Assembly: GCA_004519485.1 (NCBI GenBank) | Contig: CP038108.1 | Coordinates: 682,001 to 746,000 of the forward strand | Direction of reading: 5' to 3' | Length of the DNA stretch: 64,000 bases | Source: Nannochloropsis oceanica | Taxonomy: Eukaryota > Sar > Eustigmatophyceae > Eustigmatales > Monodopsidaceae | Shown: piece after piece, positions 42,531-52,860 of the stretch | Numbering within the stretch: the stretch's first letter is position 1 | Layout of the letters: each line of letters starts with the position of its first letter | Notes under the pieces: model-generated | Seen by the model: only the letters and a program-made list of their open reading frames with translations | What the model was told of the DNA's origin: nothing | Databases searched by the model: none | Position numbers and translations under genes: made by a program

Positions 42531-45500
42531 CTAGACGCACTGTAGCAACGCCGCCTCCAGCTCTTCGACTTGCTCTGCTGCCTCTTGCCGCTCACGCGCA
42601 AACTTTTCGCGTTTGTACGTCACGGGGCATGTCTCATTAGCACACAAAACTTCCCTGTGGCGGGTTCCGCGTTGGCAATTACTGCAGTGGCTATAGGTTC
42701 GATGATGCTCCCTTTCGCACGCGCGAAGAGTCTCGTGGGAAGGTATCAAGGACCTTTGCAGGACTCGCACAGGGGCACCGAGGCACCACCGTGGCCCTTC
42801 TCCGCACTCACAGATTTCGCAGGTAAACGTGCCCGACAGTTAACGCAATGCGTGTCCGTGCTGCGCGCAAAGTAGTGGCTAATGGTCGACGCACTTGAGA
42901 CCTTACCCGCCGGAGCGGCACGAAAGGCCGGCTTGAAAAGTTCCTCGGCCTCGGCCACGGGCGTGATAAGCTGCAACATCCTTATCATGGGCATCCGCAC
43001 CTGCTTTATGTACTCTGTCCGATCCAATCTCATTTTCTTCGCTAGCACAAACGGCGGAAACTCGGCTTTCTTGTACAAGGGTACATCCATCTCCCGTTGC
43101 ACACATACATAGCTTGCGCGCTCTCCAACCCGGAAATGCCGGCGGGGATCTTGCTGCGCAAGCTTCTCAGTAAGATGCACGTGCGGAAGTTTCGGGTCGT
43201 ACTCACCAAGCCGCCAAAGTCCCTTCGTCTACGTCAAACTACACAGATCGAGCTTATTGGTCATAAGCGCCATCACCTGCTGCCACACGTAGTCTTTAAC
43301 ACCTGCTACATCACCTTGGCCATTGATGCTTGCTGACTTCAAATTAAGTGCTAGTGTTTTTTCCATCAAATCGACTAGAAAAGGCATGCTACCCCGCGCC
43401 ACAGCCTCATATTAAGATAATATGTCGGAGAAGATCGCGTGTGAATCGTGAGCTTTCAATCGCGTTTCTTTGTTTAGATTTTCGATTGTTTTCCATCTCC
43501 TTCATCTTTATATTTTACTGTTCTATTTGGCAGCTTGAATGTAGTTTGATTCACTCACTATGCCCTCAATCTCCAGGTGATGTCCGCGCAGTGCCGAGCA
43601 GCCAGTAGTGACATAGCCGTCGTTCAGGTTCTCGTAGCCTGCGTATCGTCGAATGTGTTGAAGAAGAAGCGGCGCCAACACCTTCTCGTGCTTAACTTGA
43701 GTGCGCACAGGCAATTGGGCGTTGAGCGCAGGTGTCAAGACTTGCCTGGAGTGCGCCTTACACGCGCGAGAGATCCAGCCTGGATACTCGACAAAAACGG
43801 AAGCTGTGTCCCCGTACACCACCTTTAGCTGCGGTTAGTCCTTGCCTACCAACTATACTATCACGTGCATCATGTTTTCCCGCCCCAACGCCAAGATGGA
43901 GTCACCGAGCTCTCGCGAAAAGAGACTGTTGACGGAAGCACCCGTACGGACTATACAGAAAGTTATGTAAGTTTTTTGCTCTTTTTACTTTTTTGGGGTT
44001 TTAATCACCATAACGTGCCTTTGAACGCCTTCTGCCGCGCATCCAGCACGCGTTTCTCACCCTCGGTAGCGCCCGGGTCTCTCATCTTTCGTTGTGCATG
44101 ATGCCGAGCGCCAAGGAGGTCAACCAAGAGACTCGGCATGATGCCGTGTCTTAATTTAGACTTCACAAACTGCGCACCACCAGGGTTCGTGAAGACTTCC
44201 GTATCTCCTTTGCCTTTCTGCAGCTGCGAGGGGTCGTTGACCAGAGTGCTGTAACACTAATTGTGTTGTACCATGATAGAAGGATACAGACTTCTGAAAT
44301 CTAGAACAGCGATGGGACTTGTATGCAGACCGACGGTACTGATACCCTCGGGACTCGATGGAGACGGAACAGAAGGATCCAGCAATATGGCGCACTTGGT
44401 GAGCCCCGCTTTGTCCAAAAGTCCTTCGGTGGTGGTGGGAACGATAACGTCTTGGCGTGTGGCGTCAGCAGGCTGGTCACGCGCGCCATTGGACCTCGAA
44501 TATACACGTACGAAAATGGCATACCGGTGATGCGTGCCACCTCTACCATCTCGACCACCCCATTCTTGTTGCGCAGCACGTCCAAGGCAAGCACTGCGGG
44601 ACTTAACCCTGCTTGTATAGCGCGGTTCCAGCCCAGGTGGTCCATTCCAGCAAAGAAGGATTGTACTCAGCACTTCAAAAATCCGCCCTAAGACGTGCAT
44701 GGATATATCCCCCAGCGAATAGAGACGCAAGGCTTCGCTCTTTTGAATGACGCGCATCAGGTCCAGAACCCCGCGACCCGGGATCAAGCGGGTAATCGTG
44801 CCATTATTTTGATGTTTTATGTTAAATTTTGTCTGTTAAACAGTGCACTTCAGTCCCTTCTTGATTTGTAGTCGCACTCATACGAACCTTGTCTTTTACC
44901 CATTTGGCACTGTAACTCTGCTGGTTCTTGACTGATAACTTCTATCCTCGACGCCGTGAAAACATTCCGAATTACCCCATTTTCAGCGCGTCAGCTCGTC
45001 CGAGCAGTACGCGCAAGGCTTCCCCGACCTCGAATCCTGTGAGCAGACTCGGATCTTCTTGTAACACTTAACGTTCGAAAGCCTGCAACAAATTCGTTTC
45101 ATTGCCATACATCCTTATCACCAAGCCCCTACCAATCCCCAAGATCCTTGACGTTGACATCCCCTTAAGAGCGACCACCTTGTCGTCAAGTCCTGTTGTG
45201 TCGAGGAGCAGCATCTTGGTGCGCCAGTGTGGCAGACTTCCACCGTTCTCGACGGTCAAGACGATACCAATCATGCGGATAGCGTCTGGGCTTTCTTTTT
45301 CCCTGAATACCCCCGCGGAATCGGATAGCGAGGTGGGGTATCGATCGATAGACAGTGACAACTTTTAAAAGTGGCAGCTTGCTCCATTTCGGCTCGGCAA
45401 AGGTGTGAAGTTGAACTGACAGGTCTCGACAAAGCACTTTATTATGCCCAGCGTCCCACTGACTGACCAGTTCGACGTCACAGATGAATTGACGACTTTG

Positions 45501-45985
45501 CGCCCGTTTTTCTTCTTCTTCATTGTCATCAACATCAGTATCTTCACCGAGAGACACTTCTAGCCACTCGCCACAACGGATTCCACAGTCCAACGAGAAA
45601 CGTGTCAAGACATCCACCTGTGTCTCATACAGCACAACATTATGTCTACCCATGACGGCTTGGAAAGCTGCGACGATGCGATTCGTGGAGATACGCGTGC
45701 CCGGACACGCAACATGCGCGTGTCGGGCTTGCGCTGGTATAAAACTAAGCTCCGCCGTGTCACTGACTCACACCTAAAATCCGCATGTCCTCCAATTCCG
45801 GCCCGGATATTGTATTCTACCTCTGGGTCCAGGCCAACTCCACCAATGCTCCCTTCTGGGACGTCGAGGAGAAAGCTGTAGCGAAAGCCGGCAAGGCGCA
45901 GCATCACGCTCAGGCGCTCGGGCGTGCAGCCATAGAGGAGGATTTCTACACCGTCATTCACCTCATCCATGTCAAGCATAAAGAA
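42531..45985 (-). pseudogene. Broken family-B DNA polymerase, REV3 (Pol zeta)-like
   Basis: Read on the minus strand, blocks of a family-B polymerase appear in the right order but in different frames. They run from an N-terminal part (45.6-45.98 kb; YETQVDVLTRFSLDCGI follows at 45.2-45.65) through a degenerate exonuclease region (45.07-45.36). The palm motif A is AVLDFRSLYPSIMVQHN (44.26-44.31). Next come a finger helix region (FVKSKLRHGIMPSLLVDLLG, VLDARQKAF), a motif C block (43.5-43.8, VVYGDT) and the thumb (GERASYV). The C-terminal cysteine clusters are HCVNC/LCESC and CSNCQRGT with ANETCPVTYKREK. TISHYFAR just before the cysteines favours REV3 over POLD1. The C-terminal Cys domain argues for a host gene and not a viral polymerase. 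Motif C reads YGDTAS where YGDTDS is expected, and there are several frame breaks and internal stops, so it is not a working gene as given. Confidence 0.75.
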
Positions 45986-46625
45986 GTGGATACTTTAGGG
46001 TGCAGGTTTCGCGGCTACATTGCCCTGCGCCCGCTTTTTCTCGCTGGGAGTACGAGGTAGTGAGCTGTCGCCTCGCGCCCTGCTGGCCATGGCTCCAGAT
46101 GGAGATGGATAGAACCGCAAATATTTAGAACCTATGGTGGTGTGTGTTAAGGACTCAATTAAAACTACAACGAATTCCTACTGTTGTGGTGCACACTGCT
46201 CACCCTCGTTTTAAAGCACGGCGCCCGGGAAGAATGCTGGTGGGCGATGTGGGTCTCTGCGCGCCGGAACATACGCGACGTCACCGTCACAGGTGTACAG
46301 AACGAAACGTTGTTTCAGGTAATCCTACACAGTGTTACCGTGCATAAAAGTTCGATTTTGTTTTGTAGCTACTACTGGCAGGAATCTTGTTATACCACAA
46401 GATGAGGAAGGCCAGCCAGCAAGTATCAAAAGGCAAAAGCATGTTTTTGTGTTGTTGTCGTTCCTCCCTTCGCTCGAAAGCTGGTTTCCAAATTGCTTCT
46501 TCGTGCGATCAATTTGTTGGCGAAAATGTCTCTTCACTATCATACAACCCCTCTATTGCCTCTCCTCCTACGACCGTTTCTTACTCAGTTCCCAATCGAA
46601 ACTCCGTATCCCACGCTTCCTTGGC
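45986..46625. other. Intergenic region, nothing firm
   Basis: 640 bp between the polymerase pseudogene's 5' end and the 3' end of the membrane-protein gene. No supported feature. Confidence 0.35.
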
Positions 46626-48299
46626 CTACGCTTCCGACGCCGCCTTCTCCCTCCTCGCTTTGTCTGAAAATGCCATCATTTTCCTGATCCACCTCCTCGC
46701 ACGATACAAAATAGTACTCGTCCCTTCTTTCGCTGCCGAGTACGTGCGTTGCAAGTCCTTCACAGAAGCTAAATTGGTCACAACCAGCACACTAAGAATC
46801 CGCCAAAATGATCCCCGCCACGCCGGAACTGTGTACCAGCTTTTATAAAACGTGTAAGGGATAACAAGGATGGCAACCAGGGCCATGACCACCGCGCGAT
46901 TCAAGCCATCCCTCCCTTCTTGCCACCATGCGTCCAACCCATCCCTCCATTTGGGGAATCTCGACATGACCTTGACACGCACCAGTCGCCAGAATAATTG
47001 GATACCGAACCCAACTAAGAAATAAATGCTAGACAGAACGAGGATAAAAACCGTGGGGAAGTAGTAGAATCCTATGGAAAGGAAGTCGATATATCTTGGG
47101 TAAGCGAGGAGGAGAAGTAGGAACTTCTGCAGGTGCAATAAAAGCTGCCTCGTATTGACTAACGTCGTGGAGTCGACCATTCCCGATCGAGTTGAGGCGG
47201 ACTGATAATCGAGAAAAACTGCCGCGACCGTTAAAATGACGGAAAGGTAGTACCATCTCTTCCGCTCCTGAGAGGACATGACGATGCTGAGGGCAGCAAC
47301 CATGTATGCCTCGACCTTCCATCTTACATAAGGCTGCCACCGTCTCCGTCCACAGAATCCGTGCCACATACCCTCCCATACCCAAGCACGCATAGTGGTA
47401 CACCACTTGTTTTCTAGCAACAGCAGGAGGAGAAGAGGGACAAAACCATACAACCACCACGACTGCCGCCACAACAGAAGAAAGAGCACCATCGCGGCCT
47501 CATTCTTGATCTTACTCTCCTCCATGGACATCAGCAAATTCGTCTCCAAACACGCAAAAAATCCTACAAACTCCAGCGTTGGCGCATGTGGGAACTTGAA
47601 AACCCCATCGGTCACCTCCATGGCATGCAAAAACTGCTCCGCCACTTTTCGCGCAGTTTCCTCCCTCGGCTCCCCCTCCACAGGAAACTGCGTCGTGATC
47701 TCAACCTCTCTCAAGCTATCGTACACATCCTCCCTTGATACCCCACTTAGTATCTTCGCCTTGCTTGCTACGGTCAACCCCCGCCAGTGCTCCAAGGCCG
47801 CCTCGGTATAGGTCCTTCCGATTGCATGCTCATTATCCTCAAACAACCCCGCAATACCCTCGTATAGATGCATCTTGGGCGCGGCAAGCGTGTCCCATTT
47901 CGCTGAGTTACCAGCCGGCCAATGTGGGTGGTCCTTGTCACTGCATTGGCTGCCGTTATTTCCGCTGCTATCCTTGCTCTGGCTGTCGCTTCGACCACTA
48001 GCGTTCGCATTCGCCTCCACTTTCCAACTACTCCCACCATGCCTTTCATCCCCGCCCACACCACCACTTCCAGCACCACCACCGCTGCTGCTGCCGATTC
48101 TGTGGCGAGAAGTGGCCGAGCGAGACTCGTAAGTGTAGGCGTCGTCTACACACGTGGGGGGAGCTGGCCCCTCACAGCTGAAGGCAGGGGAAGACGCGGA
48201 GCAGGACGAGGAAGTGGGGAAGCCGTCATCGTCCGTGGGCGTCTCGGACCGCTCGAACAGCCGCCGCTTTTGCTTGCCCTTTTGATGCTTCTTCGTCAT
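46626..48299 (-). CDS. Multi-pass membrane protein, unknown
   Basis: Not recognised. Using the ATG at 48299 (MTKKHQKGKQKRRLFE) it has 557 residues; the open frame extends upstream only through non-ATG codons. The N-terminal ~130 residues are basic and Ser/Gly-rich. A soluble part follows (HLYEGIAGLFEDNEHAIGRT, LREVEITTQFPVEGE). From about residue 250 there are roughly eight hydrophobic segments, including VLFLLLWRQSWWLYGFVPLL, KFLLLLLAYPRYIDFLSIGF and VFILVLSSIYFLVGFGIQLF. Trp/Arg-rich loops connect them. The last ~40 residues are basic and could face the cytosol. No transport or enzyme motif is visible. Confidence 0.7.
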   Translation of the reverse strand: MTKKHQKGKQKRRLFERSETPTDDDGFPTSSSCSASSPAFSCEGPAPPTCVDDAYTYESRSATSRHRIGSSSGGGAGSGGVGGDERHGGSSWKVEANANASGRSDSQSKDSSGNNGSQCSDKDHPHWPAGNSAKWDTLAAPKMHLYEGIAGLFEDNEHAIGRTYTEAALEHWRGLTVASKAKILSGVSREDVYDSLREVEITTQFPVEGEPREETARKVAEQFLHAMEVTDGVFKFPHAPTLEFVGFFACLETNLLMSMEESKIKNEAAMVLFLLLWRQSWWLYGFVPLLLLLLLENKWCTTMRAWVWEGMWHGFCGRRRWQPYVRWKVEAYMVAALSIVMSSQERKRWYYLSVILTVAAVFLDYQSASTRSGMVDSTTLVNTRQLLLHLQKFLLLLLAYPRYIDFLSIGFYYFPTVFILVLSSIYFLVGFGIQLFWRLVRVKVMSRFPKWRDGLDAWWQEGRDGLNRAVVMALVAILVIPYTFYKSWYTVPAWRGSFWRILSVLVVTNLASVKDLQRTYSAAKEGTSTILYRARRWIRKMMAFSDKARREKAASEA

Positions 48300-48607
48300 T
48301 GTAAGGGACGCCAGAAACCAAAGGGATGGCCGTAGCAGTGGCGGTGAGAAGGGCAACTGGTTCAATTGAAGAAGGCTGGACCCTAGGTTGGATAATATGA
48401 AGTCTTGCGTTAGACTTTTTTTTTTGGTGCAGGCCCTCCGGACCTAAGGCGGCCCCGATATATCCTTGATGGTACCTGTGCCGTTGTGCATAGAGTAGTT
48501 AAGGAGCGAGGTGAGGACGTGAGAGTGCGTTCTTGGGGCTACAAGCTGCAGCGGTTGAATGATGCGTCGATCGCCAGGGAGGGGAACTGCGGAGAAGACG
48601 AGGCACG
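48300..48607. promoter_or_regulatory. Divergent promoter gap, membrane protein / TRAPPC13
   Basis: 308 bp between the two divergent genes. If TRAPPC13 starts at the second ATG (48746) the gap is 446 bp. No motif assigned. Confidence 0.35.
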
Positions 48608-50500
48608 ATGCCGCTTCCCTTATCCCTTGTCCTTCCCTCCTTTATGACTACAGTAACACTGTGGACTTCACCGACCCCTTACCACATCCTGTTATCCCTT
48701 TTTTCAGCACAGGCATATTTTTCCGCGGGCCTGGACAATCATAGCATGGCGTCTTCTGGAGGGCAGCCGCTGCCACTACCACCACCTTTGCTACCACAAC
48801 CGCAGCAACAGCAACAACAGCAGCATCAGCAGCGGCAAGCTAGTAACTGCAGCACGGCCAACCCGGAGATCTTTGTGCGGCGGTTGTTCAAGCCGCGGCT
48901 CTACGACCAGGTCAGTATTGGGGCCGGCGTGGCGAGGCAACTCGCTTCCATTAACCGACGCATGAGCGCGGGAACCAGCAGCAGAAATAGCGGTGGCAAC
49001 GGGTTTGCCCCACCCACAGTCCTAGCTGCCGAAGTGGTCCAATCTGATTTTCTGATGCAATCATGCCTGGCACTGCCTGAGGAGTTTGGAAAAATTTACT
49101 TAGGCGAGACGTTTTGTGCCTACGTCTCCGTTGTCAATACCCTGCCGTGTTCCATCTACATCCTCGAAGCCCATGCCTCCCTCAAGAGCTCTAGAAGCAC
49201 CGAGGTACCCTTGCAAAATATGGCGGCGACACGTCAAGCAGATTTAGAGGGGCTTGACCCACCACCTCTACCTTTACCCGGACAGTGGGGAGGACTTGGC
49301 GTGAGTCGGGAGCGGCCTCGCGAGCTGCGACCCGGAGAGAATCTAGACGTAGTGGTAGAGCATGTCTTACAAGAATTAGACTGGCATTATCTGGCCATCA
49401 AGCTTGAGTTTACGTCAACGGCTAAGCATGCAGGCGGAGGAGGGGTAGGGTTTGGAGGAGAGGGACCAAGACCGATGATGAAACGATTTAAATTCAAGGT
49501 GTACAATCCGGTGTCATTGACGACGACTCAAAAAGCCTTACCTACGGGGGAAGTGCTCCTGCAGGCACAGGTGAAGAATATCACGGAGCGACACACGAGT
49601 TTGCTATTGGAGGATGTGGTGTTTCTGGCAGAGGAAGGCTTGAGGGCAGAAATGGTGGTGGTGCCGTCGTCGAAGGATGTCGTGAGAAGAAGGAGAGGAG
49701 GTGGAGTGAGCAGAAGCAGCAGCGAAACGAGAAAGGAGAATGAGTACGACATCGATGATAGTGAAGAGGACGAAGATCTCTTGGATTGTGTGGCTGCATT
49801 TGATCGGCACGTCTATCTACTACCAGAGGACGTTGTTCAGTACATATATCGCCTCCGTCCCGACATCCAACAGCAGCAGCAGAGCCAAGCGCTACCACTT
49901 GTCCTCGCTGCAGGTATCCCTTTAGGGCAGCTCCGAGTCTCCTGGCGGACGACCTTGGGAGAGGCAGGGACATTGTTAAGCCCCCGTGTACATTGCTCGC
50001 CAGATGTAGCCACAGCATTCCGTCCCGTAGAGCTGCGGCTAGTCCGACCTTTAACTGCCTCCATGGGACTGGAAAAGGAGGAAAAACAGCAGGATGAAGA
50101 AGAGGGAGAGGGAGCAGGAGTATTGGTCCAGGGACAGGTATACACGGCGGATTGTGAGTTGCACAACAACACAGAAAAGGACTTGTGGCTTCAGGTGCAG
50201 TTTCATCTGGATACCATGCAAGGCGTGTATGTAACAGGGAAATCGTTTCAAAATGCGGGTCTTGTCCCTGCCCATGGGACGCAGAGGCTTACCTTTCAGT
50301 TGTTGCCGCTGATGGCGGGATTGCATGATGTAAAGGGGTTGATAATATTAGACTTGGTTACTGCTCAGGAATTTCAGCAGGAGAGACTATGTGAGGTGAT
50401 GGTTGTGCGGAGATCTGGTTCCTCGGTGGGGTATGGGAAGCAGAGGGGGCAGCAGCAGGAGTCATTGGTGAGGGTGGATCATTCTTGGGGGAACAACTAG
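48608..50500 (+). CDS. TRAPPC13: TRAPPC13 (TRAPP complex subunit 13)
   Basis: Single open frame of 630 residues from ATG 48608. An ATG at 48746 (MASSGGQPLP) is an equally good start, since the first 46 residues are not conserved. A Pro/Gln-rich leader is followed by the TRAPPC13 (DUF974) domain: LPEEFGKIYLGETFCAYVSV (about residue 157), VVEHVLQELDWHYLAIKLEF, MKRFKFKVYNPVSLTTTQKA and VLLQAQVKNITERHTSLLLE. Later come LGQLRVSWRTTLGEAGTL and YTADCELHNNTEKDLWLQVQ. TRAPPC13 is part of the TRAPPIII tether that activates a Rab in ER-Golgi and autophagy traffic. An acidic and Arg/Ser insert sits in the middle. Confidence 0.85.
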   Translation: MPLPLSLVLPSFMTTVTLWTSPTPYHILLSLFSAQAYFSAGLDNHSMASSGGQPLPLPPPLLPQPQQQQQQQHQQRQASNCSTANPEIFVRRLFKPRLYDQVSIGAGVARQLASINRRMSAGTSSRNSGGNGFAPPTVLAAEVVQSDFLMQSCLALPEEFGKIYLGETFCAYVSVVNTLPCSIYILEAHASLKSSRSTEVPLQNMAATRQADLEGLDPPPLPLPGQWGGLGVSRERPRELRPGENLDVVVEHVLQELDWHYLAIKLEFTSTAKHAGGGGVGFGGEGPRPMMKRFKFKVYNPVSLTTTQKALPTGEVLLQAQVKNITERHTSLLLEDVVFLAEEGLRAEMVVVPSSKDVVRRRRGGGVSRSSSETRKENEYDIDDSEEDEDLLDCVAAFDRHVYLLPEDVVQYIYRLRPDIQQQQQSQALPLVLAAGIPLGQLRVSWRTTLGEAGTLLSPRVHCSPDVATAFRPVELRLVRPLTASMGLEKEEKQQDEEEGEGAGVLVQGQVYTADCELHNNTEKDLWLQVQFHLDTMQGVYVTGKSFQNAGLVPAHGTQRLTFQLLPLMAGLHDVKGLIILDLVTAQEFQQERLCEVMVVRRSGSSVGYGKQRGQQQESLVRVDHSWGNN

Positions 50501-50614
50501 AAACAAAAATGTAAATTCAAAGACCTCGTAGGCTCTACTTTTATTTTGCGATGGTACTTTTTTTAGACTTCTCATACATACATCTTTTCACCTGTACAAT
50601 TATCTTCTTGATCT

Positions 50615-50672
50615 ACGTTTTCCATGGGATTAATATCTTCTTGATCTACGCTTTCCATCCCATGGAAAACGT
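50615..50672. repeat. 15-bp perfect inverted repeat with internal direct repeat
   Basis: ACGTTTTCCATGGGA at 50615-50629 is the exact reverse complement of the block at 50658-50672. A direct repeat (ATCTTCTTGATCTACG, first copy near 50602, second near 50635) overlaps the arms. It lies about 115 bp after the TRAPPC13 stop and could form a hairpin in the transcript end, or be a small repeat remnant. Confidence 0.7.
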
Positions 50673-50948
50673 GATGTATCATTATCACTTTTGAGTGTAT
50701 ATCTTCTGGGATTTGGGTCGCGGAATGGGATTTGGGACGAAATTTTCCCGATCATGCCCTACGCAGATAGAGAATGCCTACTAGGATCTTTTTCGCTGAC
50801 ACTTACATTTCATTCCTTCTTTTGAGCCTTCCTTCCTTCCTTCTTCATGGTTGTTATCTCTCCCATCCCCTCATCCCGTTCTTCCCTCGATCCCATCTTT
50901 GTCTTCTTCCTCTCACTTGACTTCTCTCATCCTCCTTTTCATCTTGTT

Positions 50949-51165
50949 CTTCTTCTTCTTCTTCTTCTTTTCTTCTTCTTGCTACTCTTCTTCTTCTTCT
51001 TCTTCTTCTTCTTCTTCTTCTTCTTTATCTTCTTCTTCTTGTTCATCTTCCTAACTCTTCTTCTTCATCATCATTATCATCTTCTTCTTCTTCTTCTTCA
51101 TCCTAACAACTCTTCTTCTTCTTCTTCATAACTCTTCTTCTTCTTCTTCTTCCTCTTGGTCCTCT
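50949..51165 (+). repeat. (TTC)n triplet tract
   Basis: About 200 bp dominated by TTC/CTT triplets, with a few interruptions, on the plus strand (GAA on the other). No gene is credible here; the poly-Ser/Leu/Phe frames are products of the repeat. Confidence 0.9.
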
Positions 51166-51654
51166 TTTCTTCTTACCTTTTTTCCCTATTCTTTATCTTC
51201 TCTTTATTCTTTTCTCCTAAATTTTGCGCTTTTCCTTATTCTCCTCTTTTTATTCTCTTCTTCACACCTTTCTATTTTTATTCGTCCTGTTCTTTTCCTC
51301 CTATCTTTCTCTTGGTCGAATCTTCTTCTCCTTCTTCTATATTGCATTGTCATTCTCCCTTCCTCTTCCTTCTTTGTCGCCCACCAAAATTGATGTAAAT
51401 TTGAACGCGGAAACCTTCCCTGGCAGTCAACGGCTCAGACTTGTCAGGGAAAAACCAAGATAGAAAAAATATGAGGCGACGACCACCTGGGAAGAAATTA
51501 CTTGGGAACGCCAAATGCACAACACGGAGGAAAAAGACACACCAAGTCACGTAGTGAAATATGTAGACCTGATTCTCTTTTATCTTTTGTGCGACAGGTC
51601 AAGTGGCGGGGTGGTGCTTGGGAAAAACACGAAGGTGAAAACCGTAAATATTTT

Positions 51655-51747
51655 GGTATGTGCCCGTTGGAGGGAACGGGCACATACCTTGTGTTGGAAA
51701 TATACCAAAAGGTACACCTGGCAATGATTAATTGCCAGGTAATCATT
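51655..51747. repeat. Two strong hairpins, one with an alternative fold
   Basis: Hairpin 1: arms 51655-51668 and 51675-51688, 14 bp, perfect, loop of 6. Hairpin 2: arms 51716-51725 and 51731-51740 (ACCTGGCAAT and its complement), perfect, loop of 5. A third pairing, AATGATTA (51723-51730) with TAATCATT (51740-51747), overlaps hairpin 2, so the two folds exclude each other. They lie at the left side of the rearranged Fanzor region. Confidence 0.75.
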
Positions 51748-51996
51748 TTTGCATGATAGCAACGATAAAAATGGACGCAAAAGAGGGTATCCTGCTTTTC
51801 AGGCCGCACATTCTCAGGATCCCTTGGGGAGAACGGAAAGGCCAGGCTCGAAGTTGTCGAATCTTTCGGTGATTCCAGCGCGTGCGTGCGTGCATCTGCT
51901 TTTCCGTTGGGTGGTATGTGCGCCCTCGGCAAGGCAGGCGCTACCCGAAAGTCCTAGAAAGGAAAGTCCCGTCGTCTTTAAAGTCAACAACTCACG

Positions 51997-52080
51997 TATA
52001 CGGTCTTGGATGAAAGCCAAGCAGAAACAAAGCATATATATACGGCCATGGATGAAAGCCAAGCAGAAACAAAGCATGGT
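51997..52080 (+). repeat. 42-bp tandem duplication
   Basis: Two nearly identical 42-bp units, each starting TATACGG and containing TGGATGAAAGCCAAGCAG. If translated they repeat MDESQAETKH, but no protein is claimed. Confidence 0.85.
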
Positions 52081-52376
52081 ATGAAATCTGGCCTGTGCGT
52101 CAGATACCGTGAGCACATCCCGCCCCAAATCCGAATAAGTCGCCGAGCTCCCCCCAAGGAAAGTGCATTCGTTGACTCTTCCTCTCTTCTTCTACACAAA
52201 AATAGTTTGACAAGCTTTTTTGTGACATTCTGGGACGAGGGATGCGTACTTGGGCAATGGCTTCAGGCTAGTCCAGGCCAGTTGTTACATGTTGGACAAC
52301 AGCTGCTACACTACCATGATGGTAGATTACCAGGTGCAGTAGAATGCTTTCCCCTCCTCCCAAGAACCGAGGCAAG

Positions 52377-52860
52377 CGTGCGTGGCACGCGGCTGTTTTG
52401 TTTACTGCCGCCGCACCCACCTATCCCCCCCTTCCCTCCCTTCCCTCCTTCCTACCCACCCATTCACCGCGCCACACACCACACACCCACAGCTGATCCA
52501 GCCGCGCGTCAGCCTGGAAGTGAACGACAGTATCGTGGGACAGGAGGACGCCGAGGCAGGCGTGCGTGGCACGCGGCTGTTTTGTTTACTGCCGCCGCAC
52601 CCACCTACCCCCCCCCCCCCTTCCCTTCCCTCCTTCCTACCCACCCATTCACCGCGCCACACACCACACACCCACAGCTGATCCCCCCGCGCGTCAGCCT
52701 GGAGGTGAAAGACAGTATCGTGGCCACACTAAAGGGACAGGAGGGCGCCGAAGCAGGCGTGCGTGGCACGCGGCTGGTTTGTTTACTGCCGCCGCACCCA
52801 CCTACCCCCCCCCCCCTTCCCTTCCCTCCTTCCTACCCACCCATTCACCGCGACTGCAAC
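52377..52860 (+). repeat. Exon-like unit in three tandem copies
   Basis: Units start near 52377, 52561 and 52759 (periods 184 and 198 bp) with CGTGCGTGGCACGCGG. Each has a pyrimidine-rich stretch ending CACACCCACAG, a good splice acceptor. In the second and third spacings this is followed by a conserved coding-like block, (L)IPPRVSLEVKDSIV ... GQEGAEAGVRGTRL. The last copy ends at a GTTTGT donor-like site. This looks like a duplicated 5' exon with its intron borders, just upstream of the Fanzor N-terminal block. Confidence 0.65.

Noticed and set aside
42531-45985. Viral (large DNA virus) family-B polymerase
   Set aside because: The C-terminal pair of cysteine clusters is typical of cellular Pol delta/zeta and usually missing in algal virus polymerases. 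No other viral gene lies nearby.
52377-52860. CRISPR-like array near the Fanzor nuclease
   Set aside because: The units are near-identical along their whole length, including the parts between the GTGCGTGGC blocks. That is tandem duplication, not repeats with differing spacers.
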